Source of the DNA: Candidatus Dormiibacterota bacterium
GTDB lineage: Bacteria > Chloroflexota > Dormibacteria > Dormibacterales > Dormibacteraceae
DNA: 64,000 nt
NCBI GenBank assembly: GCA_003169845.1
Contig: PNAG01000006.1
Span: 62,001-126,000, forward strand
Direction of reading: 5' to 3'
The translations under genes were made by a program, and so were the position numbers. Below are positions 1-8,080 of this stretch, piece by piece (within the stretch, counting starts at the first letter, position 1; the number at the start of each line of letters is the position of its first letter). The notes below the pieces were generated by a model. That model was not told the DNA's origin. It was given only the letters and a program-made list of their open reading frames with translations, and did no database searches.

Positions 1-100
1 GCCCCCGGATCTGGATCTCGGCGGTGATCCGCTGCGACGGGGTCAGCACGTCGACCTTGCTCCAGGCGATCGAGACACCAAGCGCGCCAGCAGTTTGCAT
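1..100 (-). CDS. N-terminus of an unidentified protein (runs off the window)
   Basis: Reading leftward from an ATG at 100 gives 33 uninterrupted codons to the window edge. The peptide starts MQTAGALGVSIAWSKVDV and ends near TAEIQIRG. Its amino-acid mix looks coding, and it is divergent from the amidase to its right. The two starts overlap by two bases if the amidase begins at 99, so one of the two starts may be slightly different. I do not recognise the family from so short a piece. Confidence 0.35.
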   Translation of the reverse strand, partial: MQTAGALGVSIAWSKVDVLTPSQRITAEIQIRG

Positions 101-1307
101 GGCGGGCAGGATAGCGCGGCGGACCCTCCCCACACCTGAGAATTGGCCCGTGGAACTGCGCGAGGCGCGCCGGCGGATCGAGGAGCGTGCCGAGCTTCAC
201 GCCTTTATCTCGATCTCGTCGGAAGAGGGCGCCGGGACGGTGGTCGCAGTCAAAGACCTGGTCGACGTCGCCGGCATGGTCACGACCGCCGGGGGCGTCA
301 TCCTTCCGAATCAACCGGCCAAGCGGGACGCGCCCGTGGTCCAGCGCATCCGCTCGGAAGGCTGCCTGATCGCCGGCAAGACCAACCTGCACGAGTTCGC
401 GTTTGGCGTGACCAGCACCAATCCCCACTACGGGAACGTCCTCAACCCACACGATCCAGGCCGCGTGGCGGGCGGCTCGTCCGGCGGCTCGGCGGTGGCC
501 GTGGCGGCGGCCATGTGCGATTGGGCGGTCGGCAGCGACACGGGCGGCTCGATCCGCATTCCGGCGTCCCTGTGCGGGGTGGTGGGTTTCAAACCGGCGC
601 TCGGCACGATCGACCTCACCGGGGTGGTGCCGCTCAGCTGGTCGCTGGATACGCTCGGCCCGATGGCGCCGGACGTGGAGCGCGCGGCGCGAGCCTTCTC
701 CATCATGTCCGGGGAGGCAGTGAGCACCGAGCACGTGGCGAGGCCACGGCTCGCGGTGCCGGCCGGGTGGGTCACGGACCTGGACGCGCCGACCGAGCGC
801 GCCTGGCGCCTGGTCTCTGAAGGCGTTCCCGAGATCGATTTCGTCGATCGCGCCCGGCTTTTCAGCACCGGCCTGACCATCCTCCTGGTCGAGGCGGCGA
901 CCTTTCACCGCCGGTGGGCGGGCGAATTCCCGGAGAAGTACGGCTCGGACGTCCTCGCCCACATCCAGCGCGGGCTTGGCGTGCTGGCCGTCGACTTCGA
1001 GGAGGCGCTGCGCGAGCGCTCGCGGCTGGTGGAAGCGTCAGCGCGCGCGATGGAGGGCGTGGACGCTCTCCTGCTGCCCGCGACCGCGATCGTCGCGCCG
1101 CCAGTCGACTCCGGGAACGAGGTGCGCGAGCCGCTCTCGCGATTCACCCGGCCGTTCAACACGACCGGACAGCCGGTCGTCGCTCTTCCCGCGCCTGTAC
1201 GCCGCGGCGGGCTTCCCGTCGGGATGCAGGTCGTCGGGCGCACCAACGCGGACACGCTGCGGGCTGCGTTGTGGTGTGAGCGCGAGTGGCGGAATCTCAC
1301 GCCTTGA
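99..1307 (+). CDS. Amidase-signature family amidohydrolase
   Basis: Cytoplasmic Ser-cisSer-Lys amidase (GatA/AtzF/FAAH type) that hydrolyses a carboxamide; the substrate cannot be told. The catalytic Lys is in VAVKDL (about residue 52 of the 402-residue form). The glycine/serine-rich GGSSGGSA stretch follows at about 125-132, and the nucleophile Ser is in GSDTGGS (about 151). The protein is shorter than most family members (about 450-500), mainly because the N-terminal helices before the Lys are reduced. It is not a convincing GatA, since no gatB or gatC is adjacent. The frame is open from a GTG at 24, but 1-100 reads better as a gene on the other strand. ATG 99 is used here, and GTG 150 is an alternative. 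The 3' end overlaps the following methyltransferase gene. Confidence 0.85.
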   Translation: MAGRIARRTLPTPENWPVELREARRRIEERAELHAFISISSEEGAGTVVAVKDLVDVAGMVTTAGGVILPNQPAKRDAPVVQRIRSEGCLIAGKTNLHEFAFGVTSTNPHYGNVLNPHDPGRVAGGSSGGSAVAVAAAMCDWAVGSDTGGSIRIPASLCGVVGFKPALGTIDLTGVVPLSWSLDTLGPMAPDVERAARAFSIMSGEAVSTEHVARPRLAVPAGWVTDLDAPTERAWRLVSEGVPEIDFVDRARLFSTGLTILLVEAATFHRRWAGEFPEKYGSDVLAHIQRGLGVLAVDFEEALRERSRLVEASARAMEGVDALLLPATAIVAPPVDSGNEVREPLSRFTRPFNTTGQPVVALPAPVRRGGLPVGMQVVGRTNADTLRAALWCEREWRNLTP

Positions 1308-2125
1308 AATCCAAACAGCTGTTCCCGGCGATCTTCAGCCGGCATGCCCTTGAGTACCAGGAACGCCTGGAGCAGGTCATGGCGCGCGGCGAGGCCCGAG
1401 GCAGGATGCGCGTTCTCGAGCTGGTCGACGCGCAGCCAGGCACGCGCGTGCTCGACCTGGCCTGTGGACCGGGGACCCTGAGCCGGTGGCTCGCGCGGCA
1501 CGTCTCGCCGGGCGGCGAGGTCGTCGGAGTTGACCTCGCGGCCGGGATGATCGAGGTGGCCCGGGCGGCCCGGATTCCGAACGCGCGATTCGAAGTCATG
1601 GACATCGAGCAGCTGACGTTCGCCGACGCGTCGTTCGACTTGGCGGCATGCGGGCATGGCCTGCAGTTCGCGCCACAGCTGCCGGTGGCGCTGCGGGAGG
1701 CTCGGCGGGTGCTGCGTCCGAGCGCGCGTTTTGCCGCCAGCGTTCCGGTCGAAGGAACCGATGAGTCGGTCTGGTCGCTCCTCGAAGGTGTCATCGACCG
1801 CTGGCTCCCGCCCGCCGCGCAGGCAGTCGACCAGGGACGCACGCGCGCCCTTGTGTCGGACTTGTACGAGTTTGGGCAGGCCGCGCTCGAAGCAGGATTC
1901 GCCACCGCGCGCGTCGAGCTGATCGAGGAGCAGGTGAGATGGGAATCGGCGGAGCAGCTAGTTTCGATGTTCACGAGCTGGTGGAGCTGCGCATCGCGGC
2001 TGGACGGCGTCGACGCCGACCGGCGGCGGGGGTTCACGCAGGAGGCGGTTGAGACTCTGCGGCATGCACATCCGGGCGTGATCGACACCACCGGGCGCAA
2101 TCACGTTCTGTTCGCGGTGGCTTGA
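1286..2125 (+). CDS. Class I SAM-dependent methyltransferase (UbiE/Coq5-like)
   Basis: Soluble methyltransferase of about 279 residues. The SAM-binding motif I is VLDLACGPGTLS near residues 54-65, followed by an acidic loop (VVGVDLAAGM) that would hold the SAM ribose, and motif II/post-II around FDLAACGHGLQF. The acceptor substrate is unknown. It is coupled to the amidase: the GTG start at 1286 overlaps it by 22 bases, and a TTG at 1304 would overlap the amidase stop in the classic TTGA arrangement. The next gene starts on its own stop codon, so amidase, methyltransferase and lipoprotein probably share one transcript. Confidence 0.85.
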   Translation: MAESHALKSKQLFPAIFSRHALEYQERLEQVMARGEARGRMRVLELVDAQPGTRVLDLACGPGTLSRWLARHVSPGGEVVGVDLAAGMIEVARAARIPNARFEVMDIEQLTFADASFDLAACGHGLQFAPQLPVALREARRVLRPSARFAASVPVEGTDESVWSLLEGVIDRWLPPAAQAVDQGRTRALVSDLYEFGQAALEAGFATARVELIEEQVRWESAEQLVSMFTSWWSCASRLDGVDADRRRGFTQEAVETLRHAHPGVIDTTGRNHVLFAVA

Positions 2126-3510
2126 TGCGACGTGCCAGTTTGATTCTCTTGATGCTCGTCGCCTTGAGCGGATGCTCGCCGGCTCCCCACGCGGCTGCGT
2201 CGCCGACCGCTTCAGCCTTCCCTTCCCCGATCGAGTCGCCGTCTCCAACTCCAAGCCCGGTCGTCTACGGTCCCCCTCAGTACCGCGCCATGTGGGTTGA
2301 CGCGCTTCACGACGGCATCAAGTCTCCCGCCCAGGTGGAGAAGCTGGTCGCCGACGCTCATCGGGCGAACATCAACGCACTGTTCGTTCAGGTCCGTTTG
2401 GGCGGCAACGCTTACTTCAATCACGCGGACGAGCCGCGAGCGCTGGACATCGTCGGGTCGCGCGGTTTCGACCCGCTCGGCTACGTGATCCAGCTGGCGC
2501 ATGCGGCGACGCCCCGGATCGAGGTCCATGCCTGGCTCAACACGTTTTACGTCAGCGAAGACAGCGGTGTTTTCTTGAAAAACGGAGCGACGTGGGGCAA
2601 TCGGGCCAACGACGGCTCGATTTCCGGATACCTGGACCCGGGCAACCCGGAGGTGCAGGCGTACACGCACAAGATCTTCATGGACGTAGCACGCAACTAC
2701 GACGTGGACGGCCTGCACATGGACTTCGTCCGCTACGCCGGCGCGAACTGGGGCTACACGTCTACCTCTCTCTCGCTGTACATGCACGACACAGGTGCGA
2801 CCGCCGTGCCGGCGCCTGACGATCCACGATGGCAGGCCTGGCGACGAGACCGGGTGACGGCCTTCGTGCGTGACCTGCACAACGACCTCCACGCGCTCAA
2901 GCCAGGGGTGAAGCTCAGCGGAGCGCTCATCTCCTTCGGCGGCGGCCCGACGACGGCGGCGGCTTGGAACTTCACGTCCGCCTACACATCGGTGTTTCAA
3001 GACTGGCGTGACTGGATGTTGAAGGGCTACATCGATTTCGGTGTTCCGATGAACTACGACAGCGACTGGAGCGCGCGCGAGGCCACGTGGTTCGACCAGT
3101 GGCTGGCCTTCGAGAAAGACTCGGGTTTCGCCAATCGGGTGGTGACCGGGGTCGGCGCCTTCTTGAACTATCCCGAGGATGCCCTGGCCCAGATCCGCCG
3201 CGTGCTGGCGCCGTCGGCGCGTGGAAACCGGGTGCTGGGCGTGGCCATCTACTCGTACGCGTCGACCTCCGTGTACGGCAACTCGGACTTCTACGGTTCG
3301 GCGGACGTCTCCTCGTACCTACCGCGGCAGCCTTACGCCGGGACGACCATCGGTTCGGCGGGCCTGATCAAGCGCGCGCAACTGCTCAACGACTGGTTCA
3401 TGACGCAGCTCTCGCAGCCGGCCTTCTACAACGACGTGCAGCTCGGTCGCGTCCACACCCAGCCGGTCTTCTCGATGCCCGCCCAACCGCCCGCCGTGCC
3501 CGGCGCTTGA
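2125..3510 (+). CDS. Secreted lipoprotein, GH10-like glycoside hydrolase (GHL10/DUF187 type)
   Basis: The N-terminus is a lipoprotein signal: positive residues, a hydrophobic run, then the lipobox LSGC at about residue 17, so the mature protein is tethered outside the membrane by a diacylglyceryl-Cys. A Pro/Ser-rich linker follows to about residue 50. The body starts with YRAMWVDALHDG and contains YDVDGLHMDFVRY and VPMNYDSDW. These are typical of the GHL10 family (YngK-like), TIM-barrel proteins presumed to act on cell-wall or exopolysaccharide sugars. The start ATG overlaps the preceding stop (TGATG), which argues for translational coupling. An in-frame TTG lies one codon upstream. Confidence 0.8.
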   Translation: MRRASLILLMLVALSGCSPAPHAAASPTASAFPSPIESPSPTPSPVVYGPPQYRAMWVDALHDGIKSPAQVEKLVADAHRANINALFVQVRLGGNAYFNHADEPRALDIVGSRGFDPLGYVIQLAHAATPRIEVHAWLNTFYVSEDSGVFLKNGATWGNRANDGSISGYLDPGNPEVQAYTHKIFMDVARNYDVDGLHMDFVRYAGANWGYTSTSLSLYMHDTGATAVPAPDDPRWQAWRRDRVTAFVRDLHNDLHALKPGVKLSGALISFGGGPTTAAAWNFTSAYTSVFQDWRDWMLKGYIDFGVPMNYDSDWSAREATWFDQWLAFEKDSGFANRVVTGVGAFLNYPEDALAQIRRVLAPSARGNRVLGVAIYSYASTSVYGNSDFYGSADVSSYLPRQPYAGTTIGSAGLIKRAQLLNDWFMTQLSQPAFYNDVQLGRVHTQPVFSMPAQPPAVPGA

Positions 3511-3519
3511 GCGGCTGAG

Positions 3520-3909
3520 TTGCCGCCCGCCAGCGCGATCCTGCGGCTGCTTGCCTTCGCGGTGCCGTCGGCGCTGGCCGCGGCCGGCGTTCAGCCGCTG
3601 CTCGGAGCCGCGACCGGCGTGGTCCGGCTGAGCTGGGCGATCGGCCTCACAGCGCCGGCGGTGGTTGTGGCAGGGCTGGTCTACGGCGTCGGGCGGATGT
3701 TCGATCGCGGCGACGCCTTACAACCTCCGTGGTACTCCGCGTGGGTGCTTTTCCCGGGCGCCTTCCTCCTAGCAGGCGCAGCGGCGATGTGCATCTTCGG
3801 CGCCCTGGTGGAGTTTTCACTGATCACCTGGACCATGTGGGTCCTTCTGATCGTGGGGTCATTGCTCTGGGCGACGGCGATGGTTCTAGTGCGCAGCGCC
3901 TCCCGCTGA
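3520..3909 (+). CDS. Small integral membrane protein, unknown
   Basis: 129 residues with four predicted membrane spans: ILRLLAFAVPSALAAAG, WAIGLTAPAVVVAGLVYG, WVLFPGAFLLAGAAAMCIFG and WTMWVLLIVGSLLWATAMVL. It starts with a TTG ten bases after the lipoprotein gene and probably ends that operon. No family is recognised and no charged catalytic motif is visible in the membrane segments. Confidence 0.6.
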   Translation: MPPASAILRLLAFAVPSALAAAGVQPLLGAATGVVRLSWAIGLTAPAVVVAGLVYGVGRMFDRGDALQPPWYSAWVLFPGAFLLAGAAAMCIFGALVEFSLITWTMWVLLIVGSLLWATAMVLVRSASR

Positions 3910-4031
3910 CCCGGCAGGCGCACCCCTGGCGGGGTCCCACCCTTCCTGCTTGCCGGCCCACCCCCACCGGCACACCGCCAGCGAGATTACGGCCGGAAAA
4001 AAACGGCGGCAACCCAGGTTGTTAAGACCGC

Positions 4032-4955
4032 CTATCGGGCCGCCCTCGAATGGGTCATGCCCGCCCCGCCTTCCAGCGTCCGCCTCAGGCAAACACACAC
4101 CCACATCCGGTAAGGCGACCATTTCTGCGCGAGCTCCTCGAGCTTTGCCTGGTCGGGTTCGGCCGCGAGGCCGTACTCGGAGCGGATCGCGCCCATCAGG
4201 CGTGGTTCCTGGGTGGGAAGCTCGTCCACCGCGCTCAGCGCCCGCAGGCGCACGAGCTGCGAGCCGAACTCACCAATGCCGGGCAACCGGCGCAGGCTCT
4301 TGAGCGACTCCTCGCGTGACATGGCGCGAAGAGTGTCCGTGTCGACCTCACCCGCCAGCGCGGCCCGCCCAAGCGCACTCAGGTACTCGACCTTGCGACC
4401 GAACAGGCCTTGAAATTTCGCGAGATGCGCGAGCCGGTCCGGGCTCGGAAACGTCCAGAGCACATGTCCGTGCACGTCGATCGCCTGACCAAGCTCCCGT
4501 GACATCCGCTCTTTGACGCCCTGGCCCTGGCGCATCGAGATTCGCGACGAGATGACACACCACGCGGCGGCCTCGTAGGCGTCGGACCAGTTGACCGGCC
4601 TGAACCCCGGGAACATCCGCTGCAGCCTGGCCACGACAGGGTCCCGTTTCCCAACCTCGGGCCACCCTCGGCCGTCGACGTCCAGGCTCAGGATGCGCTC
4701 GACCTGCCTGACCACCGCCGCCGGTTCAGAGCCGTCCCCATAGATCGTCCCCAGCACGTGGCCGCGCGAGTCCTGCCGCAGGCAGATACCCACCGGCGTC
4801 CAGTCTCCATCCGCCAGGAACGCGAGGTGAAGATGACCCTCCGGATCTCCAGTCTCGGACGGCGCTCGATGCCACGCCCCGATGAAGTTCGCGCCCTGCT
4901 CGAGCGAGTAGTCGCCCTGGGGCACGAGCTCGAAGCTTCGCAACACGGCGCTCAT
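4032..4955 (-). CDS. AlkA-type DNA-3-methyladenine glycosylase, Glu-variant subfamily
   Basis: Predicted base-excision enzyme of the HhH-GPD superfamily (about 307 residues). The helix-hairpin-helix is SLRRLPGIGEFGSQLVRLRAL near residues 220-240. In E. coli AlkA the loop after it carries the catalytic Asp. Here the matching loop reads LPTQEPRLM, placing Glu where Asp is expected. I recall similar LPT-E-EPR loops in actinobacterial homologues, so this looks like a subfamily feature rather than a defect. The N-terminal third (FELVPQGDYSLEQGANFIGAW) resembles the AlkA_N-like half. ATG 4955 was chosen because upstream codons are low-complexity Ser/Arg. Cold-shock gene on the same strand just upstream. 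Confidence 0.75.
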   Translation of the reverse strand: MSAVLRSFELVPQGDYSLEQGANFIGAWHRAPSETGDPEGHLHLAFLADGDWTPVGICLRQDSRGHVLGTIYGDGSEPAAVVRQVERILSLDVDGRGWPEVGKRDPVVARLQRMFPGFRPVNWSDAYEAAAWCVISSRISMRQGQGVKERMSRELGQAIDVHGHVLWTFPSPDRLAHLAKFQGLFGRKVEYLSALGRAALAGEVDTDTLRAMSREESLKSLRRLPGIGEFGSQLVRLRALSAVDELPTQEPRLMGAIRSEYGLAAEPDQAKLEELAQKWSPYRMWVCVCLRRTLEGGAGMTHSRAAR

Positions 4956-4986
4956 CGAAGAGATGAGCCGGTGACGCTGGAGCCGG

Positions 4987-5190
4987 CTAAGCGAGCTTGA
5001 TTCGGTTCGCTCGTGGGCCCTTCTGGCTGGGCTCGATCTCGAAGCTGACGCGCTCGCCACCCGCCAGCGAGTCGAAGTTCACGGCAGCGTCGAGTCCTGT
5101 CCGGTGGAAGAAATACTCCCGCCCGTCCTCGGCTGCGATGAACCCGAATCCGCGGTCGGAGACCAACTTCTTGATGGTGCCTGTCGGCAT
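4987..5190 (-). CDS. Cold-shock protein (CspA family)
   Basis: A 67-residue single OB-fold domain with the two nucleic-acid-binding motifs: RNP1-like RGFGFIAAED and RNP2-like EYFFHRTGL. It acts as an RNA chaperone or single-strand nucleic-acid binder in the cytoplasm. ATG 5190 gives the usual family length; an upstream in-frame start would add nine atypical residues. A purine-rich AAAGGGG lies about 9 bases before the ATG. The 137-base gap upstream is consistent with the long 5' leader common in csp genes. Confidence 0.92.
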   Translation of the reverse strand: MPTGTIKKLVSDRGFGFIAAEDGREYFFHRTGLDAAVNFDSLAGGERVSFEIEPSQKGPRANRIKLA

Positions 5191-5327
5191 CTCCCTAATC
5201 CCCTTTCTCGAAAGCAATGTCGCGAACGCACGGGGCCCTTTCGAGAACTTCTACGACCGCGGCGTACATCGCCTGCCATCACGGCGACTGATCTACCTTA
5301 CCACCGGAAACGCGCGTCGCCAAAGCA

Positions 5328-6158
5328 TCAGAGGGCGAGCAGTGCAACCCCCGCGAGGGTGGCCACGGCGCCCGAAAGTTTGAGCGGCACAGCCTCCCTC
5401 TCACGCAGCCGCCAGATACCCCAGACCGCCACCCCGACCACCGCCGTTTCGCGCACTGGGGCGACAACGGAAAGCGGCGCCAGGCTCAAGGCCCAGAGCA
5501 CCAGCAAGTAGCCGCCCCACATGAAGATCCCGATCAGCGTCGCCTGGGCGCGACCCAGGGCCACCTGCCCGCCGGCTTGCTCGAGCCCGGGCCGGCGCGC
5601 GGCCGCGAGCCGCGCCGCGATCCACTTCGAAACCGGTATACCCAAGGCGATCAGGACGATCAGCAGCCAGCCATAGAGCCATGGAGTCGTGAGGCGCACG
5701 CCGACCCGGTCGACCGCCGTGTAGGACGCGATCGCCACCCCAGTCAGGAGGGCCGGCACGGTCGCCCGCCCCGTGGCCTGCGAGAGGGCGACGGCGAGGA
5801 TCCCCAGGAGCAGCAGTCCGACGCCGGCCAGCTGCACCGTGCTCAGCCGTTCATGGAGCAAGCCCAACCCGGCGACCACGGCGAGCAAGGGCGCGGACCC
5901 GCGGGCGATCGGGTAGACGGCGGACAGCTCGCCCCGCCGGTAGGCGGTGGCGAGGAGCCAGAGATACGTCAGCTCCAACGAGGCGGACAAGACGCACCAG
6001 CCCGCGGCTGCCGGAGCCAGGCCAGGGCGGCCCGACCATACCCACGCGACAACCGTTGGCGGAGTCGCCACCACCGCCGCCGCGAGGGTGGCGCGCTGGA
6101 AGGTGGCCATCGGATCGCCGCTCACCTTCACGAGCACGTTCCAGGTGCCATGCAGCAC
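5328..6158 (-). CDS. EamA/DMT-family transporter
   Basis: About ten hydrophobic helices arranged as two five-helix EamA repeats, typical of drug/metabolite exporters of the inner membrane; substrate unknown. The listed GTG start makes the protein begin inside helix 1 (VLHGTWNVLVKVSG). Reading upstream in frame continues the helix as LIAAAIALALAAA up to a CTG at 6197. That CTG overlaps the stop of the upstream lipase gene (CTGA). The true start is therefore probably the CTG at 6197 or the helix is shortened. It forms an operon with the lipase gene. Confidence 0.8.
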   Translation of the reverse strand: MLHGTWNVLVKVSGDPMATFQRATLAAAVVATPPTVVAWVWSGRPGLAPAAAGWCVLSASLELTYLWLLATAYRRGELSAVYPIARGSAPLLAVVAGLGLLHERLSTVQLAGVGLLLLGILAVALSQATGRATVPALLTGVAIASYTAVDRVGVRLTTPWLYGWLLIVLIALGIPVSKWIAARLAAARRPGLEQAGGQVALGRAQATLIGIFMWGGYLLVLWALSLAPLSVVAPVRETAVVGVAVWGIWRLREREAVPLKLSGAVATLAGVALLAL

Positions 6159-6193
6159 GGCGGCCGCCAGCGCCAGCGCGATCGCGGCGGCGA

Positions 6194-6922
6194 TCAGTCG
6201 GGGAGCCCCGTGGTCCGGCGCGGCCGCGCGAGCAGGCGCCCGAGGAGCCTGTACACCTCGGGATTGACCAGCAGGCCGTTGTGGCTGCCCCAGACCGGCA
6301 GGGATGGGATGTCGGGGCGGAGGCAGGAGCGGAAGTTGACCACGTCATCCGAGCGCGTGTAGATCGAAGTCGTCGGCACGTTGGGAGCGAGGAGTAGATC
6401 GTGCGAGAAACGTCCCTCTGGATGCCACCGACGACCGTAAGCGATCTCGCTCGCCGTCTTGACCACGCCGACCGCGCGGCGGGTCATGACGGCGAGGTCG
6501 GTCGTGTCGGCCAGCGGAGACCCCAGCGTGATCACCTGTTCGATGATCTGCGGACGGCGCTGCGCCAGCACCTTGGCGAGCAGCCCTCCTCGGCTGTGTC
6601 CCACGATGCTCACTCCCGCGCCGGCCTGATGCTCGACCTCGATCAGCCGGTGGCGAAGTCTTGCCAGCAGCCGCTCCGAGTCCTGGATGTTGAACAAGAT
6701 GCCGGACAGGTAAGGCTTGTAACCGATGCGCACCAGCCAGTTGGAAAGCACGGTCAGGGACCAGTCGCCGGCAAGAAAGCCGGGAATCAAGAGCACCGGC
6801 CGCCCGTCGCCTTGCGGAACCCCGCGCCCGCGAAAAACCGGGTCGCGCAGCAGCGCCGACATCTCGCGAAAAGCGAGCGGGTCCCATAACTTCACGGCTG
6901 CGAATCGTAGGTCGTAGGCCAC
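6194..6922 (-). CDS. Alpha/beta-hydrolase, lipase/PGAP1-like (paralogue of 9603-10400)
   Basis: 242-residue esterase/lipase-like protein. The nucleophile elbow is GHSRGG at about residues 117-122. The oxyanion strand is PVLLIPGFLAGDW. The late TRSDDVVNF (acid region) and a terminal WGSHNGLLVNPEVY (His) complete the expected triad. No signal peptide is seen, so it is probably cytoplasmic or peripheral. The protein at 9603-10400 shares long stretches (PGFLAGDW, GHSRGG, EQVITLGSPL, VPTTSIY, SCLRPDI), so the two are clear paralogues. GTG start. It is upstream of, and likely translationally coupled with, the EamA transporter. Confidence 0.82.
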   Translation of the reverse strand: MAYDLRFAAVKLWDPLAFREMSALLRDPVFRGRGVPQGDGRPVLLIPGFLAGDWSLTVLSNWLVRIGYKPYLSGILFNIQDSERLLARLRHRLIEVEHQAGAGVSIVGHSRGGLLAKVLAQRRPQIIEQVITLGSPLADTTDLAVMTRRAVGVVKTASEIAYGRRWHPEGRFSHDLLLAPNVPTTSIYTRSDDVVNFRSCLRPDIPSLPVWGSHNGLLVNPEVYRLLGRLLARPRRTTGLPD

Positions 6923-6972
6923 GGAGCGGGCCGCCGCGCGCGCACGGCGCCTAAATCAATGTGCGCGCGCGA

Positions 6973-7971
6973 TCAGGCGGCGTAGACCCCCCCATCGGTT
7001 CCGACCTGGAGGGGAATCGACGCCAATGGCGTGGGTGCCGGGCCACTGACCACCGCCGCTCCGTGAGCCGGGTCGAACACGGCGCCATGGCATGGGCAGG
7101 ACAGCACCTTCGCGCCTGAGTCATACGAGACGGTGCATCCGGCGTGCGTGCATACGGCATCGAAGGCGACCACGCTGCCACCGTCAAGTGCTACGGCCAC
7201 TGCGGGGTCGCCACTGGTGGGATCCTGGAAGACGAGGGATCCCTGCGCCTGCAGATCGGCGAGCGCGCCGATCCTCGTCCCCGCCGGCGAGGCGATTGGC
7301 GAGGCGGCGGGCGAGGGGGTCGCGCTGCTCGATGCCGCTTGAATCGATGCACGCCCCCGGGGCAGCAGGGCGAGCACCCAGACCAAGGCCACTGAAGCGC
7401 CGCCGAGCTGAACCAGCAAGCGGCGCCGGCTCAGGTCGGTAGTCGCGGGCCGGCCGCGAGAATCCCCCTGTCCGGGCGGGCCGAAGATCACCGGCCGGAC
7501 GGTCAGGACGCCTTGGTCGCCGAGCAGGACCAGCGTGATCCAGGCCACGACATAGATGCTGTCGGAACCCAAAAAGTAAGGCTGAACCGACCAGCTTGCG
7601 GTGAGGAAAAAGACCAGATTCACAAGCGCGCCGGCCGCCGCAGCCCAGCGCGTCGCGAGGCCGAGCAGCACGAGCGCTCCGATTGCCAGCTCCACCGCGA
7701 TCACCCCGATCCCGGCCAGCTGGGGCACGGGGAGAGCAAAAACCTGGATGAGGAAGCCGATCGGAGAGTGCGCCGCAAAGCTCTGCAGCTGCGTGCCGAT
7801 GTAGGTCGATGCGCCCGGCTGCAGGAATCCCGGGTCTGAGATCTTCTGCAGCCCGGCATAGACGAACGTCGCGCCGAGGAATAGTCGCAGCGGGAGCGTC
7901 CCGTACGCAAACCACCGGTCCGCGGGTTGGTTGGGGCGCTGGGGCTGAGAACGCTGCGCTTTCCTGGCCAA
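6973..7971 (-). CDS. DoxX/DoxD membrane domain fused to a Rieske [2Fe-2S] domain
   Basis: The N-terminal ~150 residues are a four-helix DoxX/DoxD-type membrane domain (RLFLGATFVYAGLQK, then three more spans). A fifth span (LVQLGGASVALVWVLALL) is preceded by RRRLLVQLGG, which resembles a signal-anchor. After a Ser/Pro/Ala linker comes a Rieske domain with both ligand boxes, CTHAGC and CPCHGAVFD, near residues 275-300. The Cys2His2 set is complete. DoxD is known as a subunit of thiosulfate:quinone oxidoreductase, so the fusion suggests a membrane redox protein feeding or draining the quinone pool; this is inference. TTG start; a stop lies five codons upstream. Divergent from the TetR gene and its palindromic operator. 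Confidence 0.85.
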   Translation of the reverse strand: MARKAQRSQPQRPNQPADRWFAYGTLPLRLFLGATFVYAGLQKISDPGFLQPGASTYIGTQLQSFAAHSPIGFLIQVFALPVPQLAGIGVIAVELAIGALVLLGLATRWAAAAGALVNLVFFLTASWSVQPYFLGSDSIYVVAWITLVLLGDQGVLTVRPVIFGPPGQGDSRGRPATTDLSRRRLLVQLGGASVALVWVLALLPRGRASIQAASSSATPSPAASPIASPAGTRIGALADLQAQGSLVFQDPTSGDPAVAVALDGGSVVAFDAVCTHAGCTVSYDSGAKVLSCPCHGAVFDPAHGAAVVSGPAPTPLASIPLQVGTDGGVYAA

Positions 7972-8047
7972 GACGAACGGACATTACGGGAATTGCGTCC
8001 AGCGTTCCTGTGCCGGCGCTGTGATTTCGCCAAGAACGATGGCCAAC

Positions 8048-8076
8048 TTAATTGAACAGGCTGTCTGTTAAATTAA
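8048..8076. promoter_or_regulatory. 29-bp near-perfect palindrome, probable TetR operator
   Basis: TTAATTGAACAG, a 5-base centre GCTGT, then CTGTTAAATTAA. Eleven of twelve arm positions pair. It lies in the 109-base divergent gap between the DoxX-Rieske gene and the tetR gene at 8081, and overlaps the presumed tetR promoter: a TAAATT box at 8069-8074 sits six bases before the GTG. The arrangement fits autorepression and control of both directions. Confidence 0.75.
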
Positions 8077-8080
8077 TCTT

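Noticed and set aside
3910..4031. Terminator for the alkA-like gene (short stem CAACC/GGTTG then a T-run on the minus strand)
   Set aside because: The stem is only five pairs with a two-base loop and is separated from the T-run; too weak to list.
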